A stretch of DNA of 64,000 nucleotides from Ruegeria spongiae (GTDB lineage Bacteria > Pseudomonadota > Alphaproteobacteria > Rhodobacterales > Rhodobacteraceae). The stretch spans positions 124,001-188,000 of the forward strand of contig NZ_JAMFMB010000002.1 of the NCBI RefSeq assembly GCF_023502395.1, written 5' to 3'. The notes beneath the pieces are model-generated. The model was not told the DNA's origin, ran no database searches, and was given only the letters and a program-made list of their open reading frames with translations. A program made the position numbers and the translations under genes. Positions 1-8,667 of this stretch are shown here, one piece after another; within the stretch, counting starts at the first letter, position 1; each line of letters starts with the position of its first letter.

Positions 1-57
1 CTGCCAGTTGCCGCCGGTCAAGCAGAGCGTGGGATCGAACCAGATCAGGTCAGACAT
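1..57 (-). CDS. Partial 5' end of an unidentified protein downstream of the peptide transporter
   Basis: Only the first 19 codons are inside the window, reading [12 protein letters not shown] and onward to the left edge. The ATG at 57 overlaps the stop of the upstream transporter ATPase gene by 8 bases, so it is very probably translated as the last visible member of the peptide-transporter operon. Nothing in 19 residues identifies a family. By position it could be a peptidase or amidohydrolase acting on the imported substrate, but that is a guess from operon logic only. Confidence 0.5.
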   Translation of the reverse strand, partial: MSDLIWFDPTLCLTGGNWQ

Positions 58-1663
58 GGGGGTGGCTCCTGTGGTCAATGTCGATATCGGGCAGAACCGG
101 CGCGGCGGCGATCAGGGCCTGCGTATAGGGATGGCGCGGGTTCGAGAAGACCAGTTCGGTCTCGCCTTCTTCCACGATCCGGCCCGCGCGCATCACCAGC
201 ACCCGGTCGGTGATCGTGCGCACGACGCTCAGGTCGTGGCTGATGAACAGATAGCTCAGGTCATGGCTCTCGCACAACTCGGCCACCAGATCGAGGATGC
301 GCGCCCGAACCGAGACATCCAGCGCCGAGACCGCCTCGTCGAACAGGATCAGGTCAGGTTTGATGATCAAAGCGCGGGCGATGGCGATCCGCTGCCGCTG
401 ACCGCCGGAGAATTCATGGATGTATTTGCGCGCATCATCGGGTGACAGGCCGACGGCGCGCAATGCCTCGGCAATCGCGTCAGCGCGCTCAGCACCGGTG
501 GGCGGTGCATCAAGCAGGTGATAGGGTTCAGTGATCAGCCGCGCAACGCGATGGCGGGGGTTGAAGCTGCCGAACGGGTCCTGAAACACCACCTGCATGC
601 CGCGCCGCACGGCAAGATCGGCACCGCGTTCGGTGTAGACCGGCGCATCGTTCAGCAGGATCTGCCCGCCTTGCACCGGTTCAAGGCCCAGAATCGCCCG
701 TGTCAGGGTCGATTTTCCACAACCTGATTCCCCGACAAGCCCCAACCGCTCGCCCTTCCGGAGCGTGAAGTTGACCCCGTCGACGGCGCGGTGATACTCG
801 GCTGGGCCGAACAGCTTGGTGCGTGGCAACCGGTAAGCGCGCACCACGTCCTGAACCGAAAGCAGCGCCTCGGCACCGTGTTTTTCCGGTAGTTCAACGC
901 TGTGGCGCGACGCCTCGAACAGCATGCGGGTATAGGGATGGTTCATCCGGGCAAAGAGCTGACGCGTCGGCCCGGTTTCCACCACTTCGCCCGCGCGCAT
1001 CACCACGATGCGGTCGGCCATGTCCGAGACCACCGCCAGATCGTGGGTGATCATCAGCAGCCCCATGTCGAATTCACTGACCAGCCCCTTGAGCAGGTCG
1101 AGGATCTGCGCCTGCGTGGTGACGTCCAGCGCGGTTGTCGGTTCATCCGCGATCAGCAGGTCGGGGCGCAGGGCGATGGCCATGGCGATCACCACCCTTT
1201 GCCGCTGGCCGCCCGACAACTCATGCGGAAAGCGGGTGGGTGAAAACTGATCCGGCGGCAGGCCAACGCGGGACAACATCTCATGCGCGTGCGCGCGGGC
1301 TTGATCCCTGGGCAGGGCGCCATGGATCAGGATGGTTTCGACCACCTGATCGCCGATGGTCTTGACCGGGTTCAGCGCAGACATCGGCTCCTGAAACACC
1401 ATCCCGATCCGCGCGCCGCGCATTGCGCAAAGCTGTGCTTCGGGCAACGCGGTCAATTCGGTCCCATCCAGTTGGATCGCGCCGCCGATTTCGGCATTCT
1501 CGGGCAGCAGTTGCATGACCGAAAACGCGGTCATGGATTTGCCCGAGCCGCTTTCGCCGGTGACGGCAACGATCTCGCCCTTTGCCACGGACAGATCGAC
1601 ATTGCGCAGGATGGGCTTGCCCGCAATAGACACGCTCAGGCCGGTGATCTCAAGCAGGCTCAT
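50..1663 (-). CDS. Peptide ABC transporter, fused two-domain ATP-binding protein (DppD-DppF type)
   Basis: This 537-residue cytoplasmic protein energises import by the adjacent permeases. It carries two complete ABC ATPase domains in one chain. The N-terminal domain has Walker A GESGSGKS, signature LSGGQRQR and Walker [11 protein letters not shown]. The C-terminal domain has [17 protein letters not shown] and [10 protein letters not shown]. Each domain ends with the oligopeptide-transporter C-terminal region typical of DppD/OppD and DppF/OppF. The ATG at 1663 overlaps the permease stop as ATGA; the open frame runs further upstream but that part is a shadow of the permease gene. In the second peptide transporter of this window (44-49 kb) the same two domains are separate genes. 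Confidence 0.93.
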   Translation of the reverse strand: MSLLEITGLSVSIAGKPILRNVDLSVAKGEIVAVTGESGSGKSMTAFSVMQLLPENAEIGGAIQLDGTELTALPEAQLCAMRGARIGMVFQEPMSALNPVKTIGDQVVETILIHGALPRDQARAHAHEMLSRVGLPPDQFSPTRFPHELSGGQRQRVVIAMAIALRPDLLIADEPTTALDVTTQAQILDLLKGLVSEFDMGLLMITHDLAVVSDMADRIVVMRAGEVVETGPTRQLFARMNHPYTRMLFEASRHSVELPEKHGAEALLSVQDVVRAYRLPRTKLFGPAEYHRAVDGVNFTLRKGERLGLVGESGCGKSTLTRAILGLEPVQGGQILLNDAPVYTERGADLAVRRGMQVVFQDPFGSFNPRHRVARLITEPYHLLDAPPTGAERADAIAEALRAVGLSPDDARKYIHEFSGGQRQRIAIARALIIKPDLILFDEAVSALDVSVRARILDLVAELCESHDLSYLFISHDLSVVRTITDRVLVMRAGRIVEEGETELVFSNPRHPYTQALIAAAPVLPDIDIDHRSHPHV

Positions 1664-2475
1664 GCGCGCACCACCCTGAGCCGCGGGTCGAGCCAGTCGC
1701 GCAGCCCGTCGCCCATCAGGTTCAGACCCACCACGATGGTGATGATGGCAAGACCGGGAAAGATGGCGATATGCGGCGCGATGGTCACCAGGGTCTGCGC
1801 ATCGGCCAGCATCCGGCCCAGCGACGGCGTTGGCGGCTGCACGCCCAGCCCGACGAAGGACAGCGCCGCCTCGACCTGAATGCCGAGGGCGAACTGGATG
1901 GTGCCCTGCACGATCAGGATGCCCAGAATGTTGGGCAGGATATGTTCGGCGCTGATCCGCAGGCGCGACTTGCCGGCAACCCGCGCGGCAAAGATGAACT
2001 CGCGCTCCCACAGGCTGAGTGCGCCGCCTCGGGTGACGCGGGCAAAGACCGGGATGTTGAAGATGCCAAAGGCCACGATGGCGTTGGTGGCCGAGGGGCC
2101 AAAGACCGCCGTGATCAGGATCGCCATGGCCAACAGCGGGAAGGCGAAGATCACGTCATTGGTGCGCATGATCACCTCGTCGATCCAGCCGCCTTTGCGC
2201 TGGCTGGCCAGCAGGCCCAGCGGGATGCCAAAGGCAAGCCCGATCGCCACCGCCACGATGGCCACACCCATCGAGGTGCGGATGCCGACCATGATCATGC
2301 TGAGGATATCGCGCCCGAAATGATCGGTGCCCAGCGGATGGGTCAGGCTCGGCGGCATCAGCTTGTTGGGGATATCCAGTTGTTCGTAGGGGTAGGGCGT
2401 CCAGACCAGAGACAACAGGGCAAGGCCGAGCATCAGGGCCGTTAGCAGCGATCCGATCCACAGGCCCCGGCTCAT
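1660..2475 (-). CDS. Peptide ABC transporter permease, DppC type
   Basis: A 271-residue inner-membrane permease with an N-terminal membrane anchor, the family N-terminal motif around HPLGTDHFGRD, and a binding-protein-dependent transport domain. The EAA-loop region is visible near ARVAGKSRLRISAEHILPN. It should pair with the DppB-type subunit encoded just upstream to form the channel. It overlaps that gene by 4 bases and the ATPase gene by 4 bases, so translation is coupled. The substrate cannot be read from the sequence; peptide-type is a family-level statement. Confidence 0.92.
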   Translation of the reverse strand: MSRGLWIGSLLTALMLGLALLSLVWTPYPYEQLDIPNKLMPPSLTHPLGTDHFGRDILSMIMVGIRTSMGVAIVAVAIGLAFGIPLGLLASQRKGGWIDEVIMRTNDVIFAFPLLAMAILITAVFGPSATNAIVAFGIFNIPVFARVTRGGALSLWEREFIFAARVAGKSRLRISAEHILPNILGILIVQGTIQFALGIQVEAALSFVGLGVQPPTPSLGRMLADAQTLVTIAPHIAIFPGLAIITIVVGLNLMGDGLRDWLDPRLRVVRA

Positions 2476-3419
2476 GTACGTGTCCTCAGGCGAGGGTCGA
2501 CCACGGCATAGGCAAGATCGACCATAAAATTCACTGTGATCACCACAAAGACCAGCAGCATCACCACCGATTCCACCACGATCAGGTCACGCGCGTTGAT
2601 GGCCTGAAAGATCAATCGTCCGAGACCCGGCAGATAGAACACCTGCTCGATGATGATGGCACCCGCCAGCAGGAAAGAGACCTGCAGCCCGATGATGGTC
2701 AGCACCGGGATCAATGCGTTGCGCAGCCCGTGCCGCCAGATCGCCTGACCACGGCTCAGGCCCTTGGCGCGGGCGGTACGCATGAAATCCTCGCCCAGCA
2801 CATCCAACAGGGCCGAGCGCATGACGCGGGCCAGAATCGACGCCTGCGGCAGCGCCAGCGCGATGGCGGGCAGGGTCAGCGCGTGCAGTCCGGTCCGGAG
2901 CCCCTTGTCCCAACCGGGGAACCCTCCGGCATTGAACCAGCGCAGGTTCACCGCAAAAACCAGCACCAGCATCATCGCAAACCAGAAATTCGGGATCGCG
3001 ACGCCCAGCTGCGTGGTGCCCATCATCGCCGCATCCCCGATCCGCCCGCGTCGTGAAGCCGCATAAATTCCGGCCGGAAAGGCCAACAGGATCGAAATCA
3101 CCAGCGCATAGATCGTCAGCGGCAGCGAGACCCACAGCCGGTCCGCGATCATCCCCGCCACCGGCGTGCGATAGGTATAGGAGGTGCCGAAATCCCCCTG
3201 CAACATGCCGCCGACCCAGGCGAGGTAGCGGTCGGGCTTTGAGGTATCCAGCCCAAGTTCGGCGCGCAGGGCGGCCAAGGTGTCGGGCTGCGCGTTCACG
3301 CCCAGCATGAACTGCGCCGGATCACCGGGCGCGATCTCGATCACCGCGAAAATCACCAGCGAGGCGACCGCAAGGCTCAGCATAAGGGAGATAAGGCGTT
3401 TCAGCGTGTAGCGCAGCAT
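2472..3419 (-). CDS. Peptide ABC transporter permease, DppB type
   Basis: Inner-membrane permease of 315 residues beginning MLRYTLKRL, the usual DppB/OppB start. It contains the conserved N-terminal VIEIAPGDPA region, an LGLDTSKPDRYLAWVGG segment and the EAA-type loop near RTARAKGLSRGQAIWRHGLRNAL. An in-frame GTG nine bases upstream (3428) is an alternative start; ATG 3419 was chosen because it matches the family N-terminus. The stop overlaps the DppC-type gene. The gene begins 42 bases after the ligand-gated channel gene ends. Confidence 0.9.
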   Translation of the reverse strand: MLRYTLKRLISLMLSLAVASLVIFAVIEIAPGDPAQFMLGVNAQPDTLAALRAELGLDTSKPDRYLAWVGGMLQGDFGTSYTYRTPVAGMIADRLWVSLPLTIYALVISILLAFPAGIYAASRRGRIGDAAMMGTTQLGVAIPNFWFAMMLVLVFAVNLRWFNAGGFPGWDKGLRTGLHALTLPAIALALPQASILARVMRSALLDVLGEDFMRTARAKGLSRGQAIWRHGLRNALIPVLTIIGLQVSFLLAGAIIIEQVFYLPGLGRLIFQAINARDLIVVESVVMLLVFVVITVNFMVDLAYAVVDPRLRTRT

Positions 3420-3461
3420 CGGGGCCACGTTAGGCGCGCGTCGGGCGTGGGTCCAGCATCT

Positions 3462-4535
3462 CTAGGTTTTGACCAGGAAGTTCAGGATCGCAAAACCGAT
3501 GATCGCCGCATAAGACAGCGGATAGATCCATTTGATCGCATAATTGTCCAGCTTGGCCGCAAACGCCTCGCGTCCGGCCAGTTTCATCCGCCGCAGCATC
3601 ACGTTGAACACGATCGCCGCCCCGGTCACCACGAACATCCATTGCAGGATGAAATCCAGAAAGGTCAGATACCCCAGTTTGGGCAGATCTTCGGAGATGA
3701 CCCAGTTGAACGCCACGAAGACCAGCAGGTTCGCACCCGCGATTTCGATGCGTTTACGGTATTCGTCCAGAAAGAACAGCGACCAGCTGACCGAGATCAG
3801 CACCAGCATCGGCATGAAGATCCGGATCGCATAATAGAGCACATGCCGTCGGCCGGTGAATTCCAGTGCGACCTTGTCACTGTCCATCCCGGACAGGCCC
3901 ACCACCGTCGATTTCTGCATCTGGGCGTTTTCAAGAATCCATTCCTCTTCGCCCAGCAGATCGCCCAAGCCGGATTCGTCTTCCAGGATCGAGTAGCGCA
4001 CAGTCTGAGAGGGAAAGACCGAGACCACCTCGTAGTAGAAGCGCTGCGTGTCGAACGGGTATTTGCGGAAGTCGAAATAGGGGGCCTGCAGCGTCAGCGA
4101 GGATTTCTCGAAATAGCTCGCTTCGCCATCGCTGCGCACAGCGATGACCGACTGATGGATCCAGCGGTTCGATTGCTGGTTTTCGATCACAAAGGCCGGG
4201 ACGATCGCAGCTCTTTCCGTTGCGTATTCCAGAAAGGCGTCGGTCTTGAAGACCCGGACCTCGCGCTCGTAATCGGCCAGTTCATACGCCAGCGCGGGGT
4301 CTTTCCAGCGAAACCGCAACGTCGCCACAGCGCCGTAGTTTTCGGATTTCTGATCGACGAAGGTGATCTGGTCGATATGGATGCCGATGCCCACATCCAG
4401 CGGTTTGCCCGGCGTGCCGAGCGGCTGCCCGTGGTCATTCTGCAGCAACCCTTGCGCCACGACCTGACCCGTCAAAGCAAGCAGCATCAGCACGGTTGCC
4501 AGAAAGGCAGTCAGGAAAAATCGGCGCAAATTCAT
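3462..4535 (-). CDS. Prokaryotic pentameric ligand-gated ion channel (Cys-loop receptor homologue)
   Basis: A 357-residue protein with a signal peptide (residues 1-28), an extracytoplasmic beta-rich ligand-binding domain (about 45-232) and four transmembrane helices: M1 about 234-256, M2 about 263-281, M3 about 290-313, M4 about 335-355. The family hallmark YPFDTQ is at 159-164, and M1 has the conserved Pro242. The M2-M3 region (AFNW then EDLPKLGY) parallels the GLIC pattern AFN then NLPKTPY. The two cysteines of the animal loop are replaced by Pro152 and Phe166, and the protein has no cysteine, as is usual in bacteria. ATG 4535 was chosen because it places the signal peptide at the N-terminus. 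The gene sits inside a peptide ABC transporter operon, 59 bases after the binding-protein gene. The activating ligand is unknown. Confidence 0.92.
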   Translation of the reverse strand: MNLRRFFLTAFLATVLMLLALTGQVVAQGLLQNDHGQPLGTPGKPLDVGIGIHIDQITFVDQKSENYGAVATLRFRWKDPALAYELADYEREVRVFKTDAFLEYATERAAIVPAFVIENQQSNRWIHQSVIAVRSDGEASYFEKSSLTLQAPYFDFRKYPFDTQRFYYEVVSVFPSQTVRYSILEDESGLGDLLGEEEWILENAQMQKSTVVGLSGMDSDKVALEFTGRRHVLYYAIRIFMPMLVLISVSWSLFFLDEYRKRIEIAGANLLVFVAFNWVISEDLPKLGYLTFLDFILQWMFVVTGAAIVFNVMLRRMKLAGREAFAAKLDNYAIKWIYPLSYAAIIGFAILNFLVKT

Positions 4536-4594
4536 CTCTTGAATATCATGTTGGTATGACCGGCGGCGCATCTTTGGAGTGACCGCCCTGGCAC

Positions 4595-6082
4595 TCATTC
4601 GGACCAGGACACGCCGGTCAGGTCGATGGCCGCAGTTGGCGCGTTCAGCCATAGACCCTGAACGCCGGCCTTGGCGACGCCGAGCTTGGCAAGCTGGAAC
4701 AGGTAGCCGTTGACGTAATCCTCGGAGATGATCTGTTGCGCCTGTTGCAGCAGCGCGTCCCGCTCGCCGGGATCGGTAGTAGTGTTGAGTGTCTCCATCA
4801 AGGTCTGGAATTCGGGATTGTCATATTGGAAGTAATAATCGGGCCTTGCATAGATGCCGATATCCATCGGCTCGGTATGGCTGACGATTGTCAGGCCGAA
4901 ATTCTTACCCTTGAAGACCGATTCCAGCCACTGCGCCCATTCCACATTGATGATCTCGGCGGTGATGCCGACCTCGGCCAATTGCGCCGCGATGATTTCG
5001 CCGCCGCGCCGCGCATAAGAGGGGGGTGGCAGGTGCAGCGTGGTTTCGAACCCTTCGGGATGACCGGCCTCGGCCAGCAGCGCGCGCGCCTTGTCGGGGT
5101 CATGGGGTGAGTTGCCGGTCAGATCGACATAGGCCGGGTTGTGGGGCGCGAAATGGCTGCCGATCGGGGTGCCATAGCCAAACATCGCCCCGTCGATGAT
5201 CGCCTGCCGGTCGATGGCATGGGCAATCGCCTGACGCACGCGGAGATCGTCAAAGGGCTGCTGCTTGTTGTTGGTGCTCAGGATCGTCTCGCCCTCGGTC
5301 GAGCCGACCAGCACCTGAAACCGCGGGTCGGCCTCGAATTGCGGCAGGTTTTCGGGGGCGGGGAAATTGTCGAACACATCCACATCCTCGGCCATCACGG
5401 CGGCAAAGGCGGCGGTGGGGTCCGAGATGAACTTGAACGTCGCGCTTTCCAGTGCCGGGGCGTCGCCCCAATAGGCGTCATTGCGGGTCAGGTCGATGCG
5501 GTCGCCCTGCACCCATTCCGCGAACTTGTAGGCGCCGGTGCCGACCGGGTTGGTCTTGATATCGGCGATGCTGGCCTCGGACACGATCACCGCGTCGCCC
5601 CAGGCCAGGTTGAAGAGCAGGCTGCCATTGGGTTCATCCAGGGTCAGCTGAACACTTGCCGGGTCCAGCACGGTGACCTCGGCGATCCCGTCGAACAGCG
5701 CCTTCTGCGCGTTTGCGCTGTCCTCGGCGCGGGCGCGGTCGAGGCTGAACTTCACGTCCTCGGCGCTCATTGGCGCGCCGTCATGGAAGGCGACGCCCTC
5801 GCGCAGCTTGAAGGTATAGGTCTTGCCGTCCTCGGATACTTCCCAGCTTTCAGCCAGTCCGGGCACGATCGAGCCGTCGCCCATGAAGCGGGTCAGCCCT
5901 TCGAACACGTTGGTATAGACAACCGAATCGATGGCTTGCGCTGCGGCGCTGGTGGGGTCCAGATGCGGTGGTTCCAATTGCAGCGCGATGGTGATGTCAC
6001 TCTGGGCATAGGCTGCCGAGCTCCACAGGCCCACGACCAATGCGCCTGCCAGTCTCACCGACTTCAAACCGAAAATCCCCAT
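4595..6082 (-). CDS. Peptide ABC transporter periplasmic substrate-binding protein (family 5)
   Basis: A 495-residue secreted protein with a signal peptide ending near AYAQ (about residue 27). The family-5 solute-binding fold is shown by LEPPHLDPTSAAAQ near the mature N-terminus, FKLREGVAFHDGAPMSAEDVKFSLDRA (quoted in parts: LREGVAFHDG, AEDVKFSLDRA) and the later VRQAIAHAIDR segment. It delivers a peptide or peptide-like solute to the DppB/C permeases. A good ribosome binding site (GGGAGG) precedes ATG 6082. It is the first gene of the operon, so the promoter must lie in the 158-base gap toward panB. Confidence 0.93.
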   Translation of the reverse strand: MGIFGLKSVRLAGALVVGLWSSAAYAQSDITIALQLEPPHLDPTSAAAQAIDSVVYTNVFEGLTRFMGDGSIVPGLAESWEVSEDGKTYTFKLREGVAFHDGAPMSAEDVKFSLDRARAEDSANAQKALFDGIAEVTVLDPASVQLTLDEPNGSLLFNLAWGDAVIVSEASIADIKTNPVGTGAYKFAEWVQGDRIDLTRNDAYWGDAPALESATFKFISDPTAAFAAVMAEDVDVFDNFPAPENLPQFEADPRFQVLVGSTEGETILSTNNKQQPFDDLRVRQAIAHAIDRQAIIDGAMFGYGTPIGSHFAPHNPAYVDLTGNSPHDPDKARALLAEAGHPEGFETTLHLPPPSYARRGGEIIAAQLAEVGITAEIINVEWAQWLESVFKGKNFGLTIVSHTEPMDIGIYARPDYYFQYDNPEFQTLMETLNTTTDPGERDALLQQAQQIISEDYVNGYLFQLAKLGVAKAGVQGLWLNAPTAAIDLTGVSWSE

Positions 6083-6240
6083 GGTTTCCTCCCAGAAATC
6101 CCTCTGGCCTTAGCCCGGCCTTTTGCCAACTCTGGTCGGAAACCTTAGGTCATTCAAGTATATGTTGGCGCAACCGGTCTTCATCTGGCACGTGACAGTT
6201 GGTATCTCCGCCTGAACCGCAGTTCGCCGAAAGCAAGCTC
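6083..6240. other. Divergent intergenic region between the peptide-transporter operon and panBC
   Basis: A gap of 158 bases holds the start regions of both divergent operons. The binding-protein side has a clear GGGAGG ribosome binding site. No convincing sigma-70 hexamer pair or operator palindrome was recognised by eye. Confidence 0.5.
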
Positions 6241-7080
6241 ATGAGCGCCTCAGCCCGCAAGACAGCCCCGAACGCCGATGACATCCTGCGCCAGAAAGGT
6301 GGTGCTCCGCTGGTCAGCCTGACTGCCTATACCACGCCGATGGCGCAGATGATGGACGGGCATTGCGACTTTGTGCTGGTGGGCGACAGCGTCGGGATGG
6401 TTCTGCACGGGCTGACCTCGACACTGGGCGTCACGATGGAGATGATGATCCTGCACGGGCAAGCGGTGGCGCGCGGGCTGAGCCGGTCTATGATGGTGAT
6501 CGACATGCCGTTCGGGTCTTACGAAGAAACCCCGGCGCAGGCGTTTCGCAATGCGGCGCGATTGATGGCCGAGACAGGCGCTGGTGCGGTCAAGCTGGAA
6601 GGCGGGGTCGAGATGGCGGACACCATCCGCTTTCTGGTCCGGCGCGGCATCCCGGTGATGGCGCATATCGGGTTGACCCCGCAATCGGTGAACACGCTGG
6701 GCGGCTACAAGGTGCAGGGCCGCGAAGACCAGGCCGAGGCGGTGCTGGCTGACGCGCGCGCGGTCGCGGAAGCGGGCGCGTTTTCGGTGGTGCTGGAAAA
6801 GGTGCCACAGACGCTGGCTGACCGGATCACCGCCGAGATTGCGATCCCGACCATCGGCATCGGCGCATCAGCGGGCTGTGACGGGCAGATCCTGGTGGTC
6901 GACGACATGCTGGGTTTTTTCACCGCGTTCAAACCGAAATTCGTGAAACGCTATGCCAATCTGGGGCCGCTGGCCGAGGTCGCAATTGCCGAATATGCGG
7001 CCGAGGTGCGCGCCCGCACTTTCCCGGCGGCCGAGCATGTGTTTGCGGATCAGGCGCCGCAAAAGGCCCCGAAACCATGA
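6241..7080 (+). CDS. panB: 3-methyl-2-oxobutanoate hydroxymethyltransferase
   Basis: A 279-residue cytoplasmic enzyme that transfers a hydroxymethyl group from methylenetetrahydrofolate to 2-oxoisovalerate, giving ketopantoate, the first committed step of pantothenate synthesis. Family motifs are plain: [13 protein letters not shown], the metal/substrate region [39 protein letters not shown] and [24 protein letters not shown]. The ATG at 6241 gives the normal length; an in-frame TTG at 6199 would only add a non-conserved tail. It overlaps panC by 4 bases (ATGA), forming the classic panBC pair. Confidence 0.96.
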   Translation: MSASARKTAPNADDILRQKGGAPLVSLTAYTTPMAQMMDGHCDFVLVGDSVGMVLHGLTSTLGVTMEMMILHGQAVARGLSRSMMVIDMPFGSYEETPAQAFRNAARLMAETGAGAVKLEGGVEMADTIRFLVRRGIPVMAHIGLTPQSVNTLGGYKVQGREDQAEAVLADARAVAEAGAFSVVLEKVPQTLADRITAEIAIPTIGIGASAGCDGQILVVDDMLGFFTAFKPKFVKRYANLGPLAEVAIAEYAAEVRARTFPAAEHVFADQAPQKAPKP

Positions 7081-7925
7081 CCCGCATCCTGCGTCGATTG
7101 AACGATTTGCGTGCCCAGACTGCGCAGTGGCGCTCTGACGGCCAGAGCGTAGGTGTGGTGCCGACGATGGGGGCCCTGCATGAGGGGCATCTGTCGCTGG
7201 TCGAGGCGGCCAAGGCACAATGCGACCGGATCGTCGTCACGATTTTCGTGAACCCGATGCAGTTCAACAATCCCGGCGACCTGACCAGCTATCCTCGGGT
7301 CGAGGCAGAGGACGCCGGCAAGCTGTCACCTCTTGGCGTTGACCTGATCTACGCCCCCGCACCCGAAGAGGTCTATCCCTCGGGCTTCGCCACCACCATC
7401 TCCGTCGACGGGCTGACGGAGATGATGGAGGGGCCGAACCGGCCCGGCCATTTCGATGGCGTCGCCACCGTGGTCGCCAAACTGTTCCTCAAGACCCAGG
7501 CCGACAGGGCCTATTTCGGTGAGAAGGATTATCAGCAGCTTCTTGTGGTGCGCCGCATGGCGGATGATCTGAATATCCCCATAGAGGTGGTCGGATGCGA
7601 CACGGTGCGCGAGGCGTCGGGTCTGGCCATGTCATCGCGAAACCGGCGGTTGAGCGAAGCGGGGATGCGCCAGGCGGCAGCGTTGCATCAAGTGATGCGC
7701 GAGGTGGCGCAGGCGCTGTCCGAGGGCGCGGAATTCGCGCCGCTGCAGGCCGAGGCGGTCGGTCGGCTGGAACAGGCGGGCTTTGACCCGGTTGAGTATC
7801 TGGAACTGCGCGACGTCGCGGCCCTTGCCCCGCTTGAGGCCGCCAGCGCCAATGCAAGGCTGTTCGCGGCTGCATTTATCGAGGGCGTGCGCCTGATCGA
7901 CAATATCGCGGTTCCCGCGCGCTGA
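7077..7925 (+). CDS. panC: Pantothenate synthetase (pantoate-beta-alanine ligase)
   Basis: A 282-residue enzyme that condenses pantoate and beta-alanine using ATP, completing pantothenate. It has the nucleotidyl-transferase motif [15 protein letters not shown] (the HxGH signature is HEGH), the pantoate-binding segment [49 protein letters not shown] and SSRNRRLS. The start is coupled to panB. It converges on idi with only 11 bases between the stops. Confidence 0.96.
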   Translation: MTRILRRLNDLRAQTAQWRSDGQSVGVVPTMGALHEGHLSLVEAAKAQCDRIVVTIFVNPMQFNNPGDLTSYPRVEAEDAGKLSPLGVDLIYAPAPEEVYPSGFATTISVDGLTEMMEGPNRPGHFDGVATVVAKLFLKTQADRAYFGEKDYQQLLVVRRMADDLNIPIEVVGCDTVREASGLAMSSRNRRLSEAGMRQAAALHQVMREVAQALSEGAEFAPLQAEAVGRLEQAGFDPVEYLELRDVAALAPLEAASANARLFAAAFIEGVRLIDNIAVPAR

Positions 7926-7936
7926 GGACGGGGTTT

Positions 7937-8479
7937 CTAGCCGGTGGCCGAGATGATCAGGTCCGGCCCGAAAATCCTGTCGGCATAGCTTTCAAGATAG
8001 ATCTTGAGCCAGGGTGTGAACCGTTCCGGGTGCCGCGCTACCTCGGCCTGCAGGTCGTGATAGTCGATCCAGCGGGTATCCATGACTTCGTCGGGATTCG
8101 GCTTGACCTCGACCGTTTTGCGGGCGTGGGCCAGAAACACATCGACCACCTCATGTTCGACCAGGCCCGAGCCCACATCGGCGCGGTATTCAAGCTGATG
8201 GCGGAATTCGGGGTAAAGCCCGCTGATCCCCAATTCCTCGCGCAGGCGGCGCACGGTGCAAACGGACGAGGCTTCCTCCCAGTCGGGATGGGTGCAGCAG
8301 GTGTTCGCCCACAGGCCGGGCGTGTGGTATTTTCCCATGGCGCGCTGCTGGATCAGGATGTTCATGCCGCGAATGACAAAAACCGAAACCGCCTTGTGTT
8401 TCAGGCCATGTTGATGCGCTTCCAGCTTGCCATACGGAACCAGCGTTCCGTCCACCCAGGCGGGAATTTTCGTTCCCAT
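7937..8479 (-). CDS. idi: Isopentenyl-diphosphate delta-isomerase, type 1 (Nudix fold)
   Basis: A 180-residue cytoplasmic enzyme interconverting isopentenyl and dimethylallyl diphosphate for isoprenoid synthesis. The type-1 signature is complete: HKAVSVFVI, TPGLWANTCCTHP with the catalytic Cys at 61 or 62, the Nudix-like RRLREELGI with metal-binding glutamates at 81-82, and EHEVVDVF. ATG 8479 is chosen over an upstream in-frame ATG because it has a GGGAGG ribosome binding site and matches the family start. In related phototrophs idi lies with bacteriochlorophyll and carotenoid genes; no such gene is seen here. Confidence 0.93.
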   Translation of the reverse strand: MGTKIPAWVDGTLVPYGKLEAHQHGLKHKAVSVFVIRGMNILIQQRAMGKYHTPGLWANTCCTHPDWEEASSVCTVRRLREELGISGLYPEFRHQLEYRADVGSGLVEHEVVDVFLAHARKTVEVKPNPDEVMDTRWIDYHDLQAEVARHPERFTPWLKIYLESYADRIFGPDLIISATG

Positions 8480-8580
8480 GCAGATGCCTCCCTCTGGCCC
8501 GCTGGTGCAGGCCCAGCCAAACGCTGCCTGACCCGGTCCCGGCGTCGCCGGTCCAAACAGCTTTGCGTCCAACCTGCACA

Positions 8581-8597
8581 GAACCTGCCACAGGTTC
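8581..8597. promoter_or_regulatory. Perfect 7-bp palindrome upstream of idi
   Basis: GAACCTG, a 3-base spacer and CAGGTTC form a perfect inverted repeat about 100 bases before the idi start. A half-site-like repeat (AACCTGCACAG) lies just beside it toward idi. It could be an operator; no regulator is implied by context. Part of the flank resembles one degenerate alphaproteobacterial LexA box (GTTC-N7-GTTG), which is not enough for a call. Confidence 0.3.
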
Positions 8598-8606
8598 AAT
8601 CGTGCG

Positions 8607-8636
8607 AAAGGCCGCAGGCAAAGCTGCGGCCTTTTT
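8607..8636 (-). terminator. Hairpin terminator after the cytochrome c gene
   Basis: AAAGGCCGCA and TGCGGCCTTT form a perfect 10-bp stem around an 8-base loop, starting about 30 bases beyond the cytochrome c stop. A-tracts and T-tracts flank both sides (five T on the plus strand, three on the minus strand), so it may act in both directions. It separates the cytochrome gene from idi. Confidence 0.6.
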
Positions 8637-8667
8637 CAGCCTCCCGAACAGGAGAGCGGTTTGACTG

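Noticed and set aside
4536-4594. Terminator between binding-protein gene and channel gene
   Set aside because: Only a 5-bp GGCGG/CCGCC pairing with a 16-base loop and no T-run, so it does not separate the channel from the operon.
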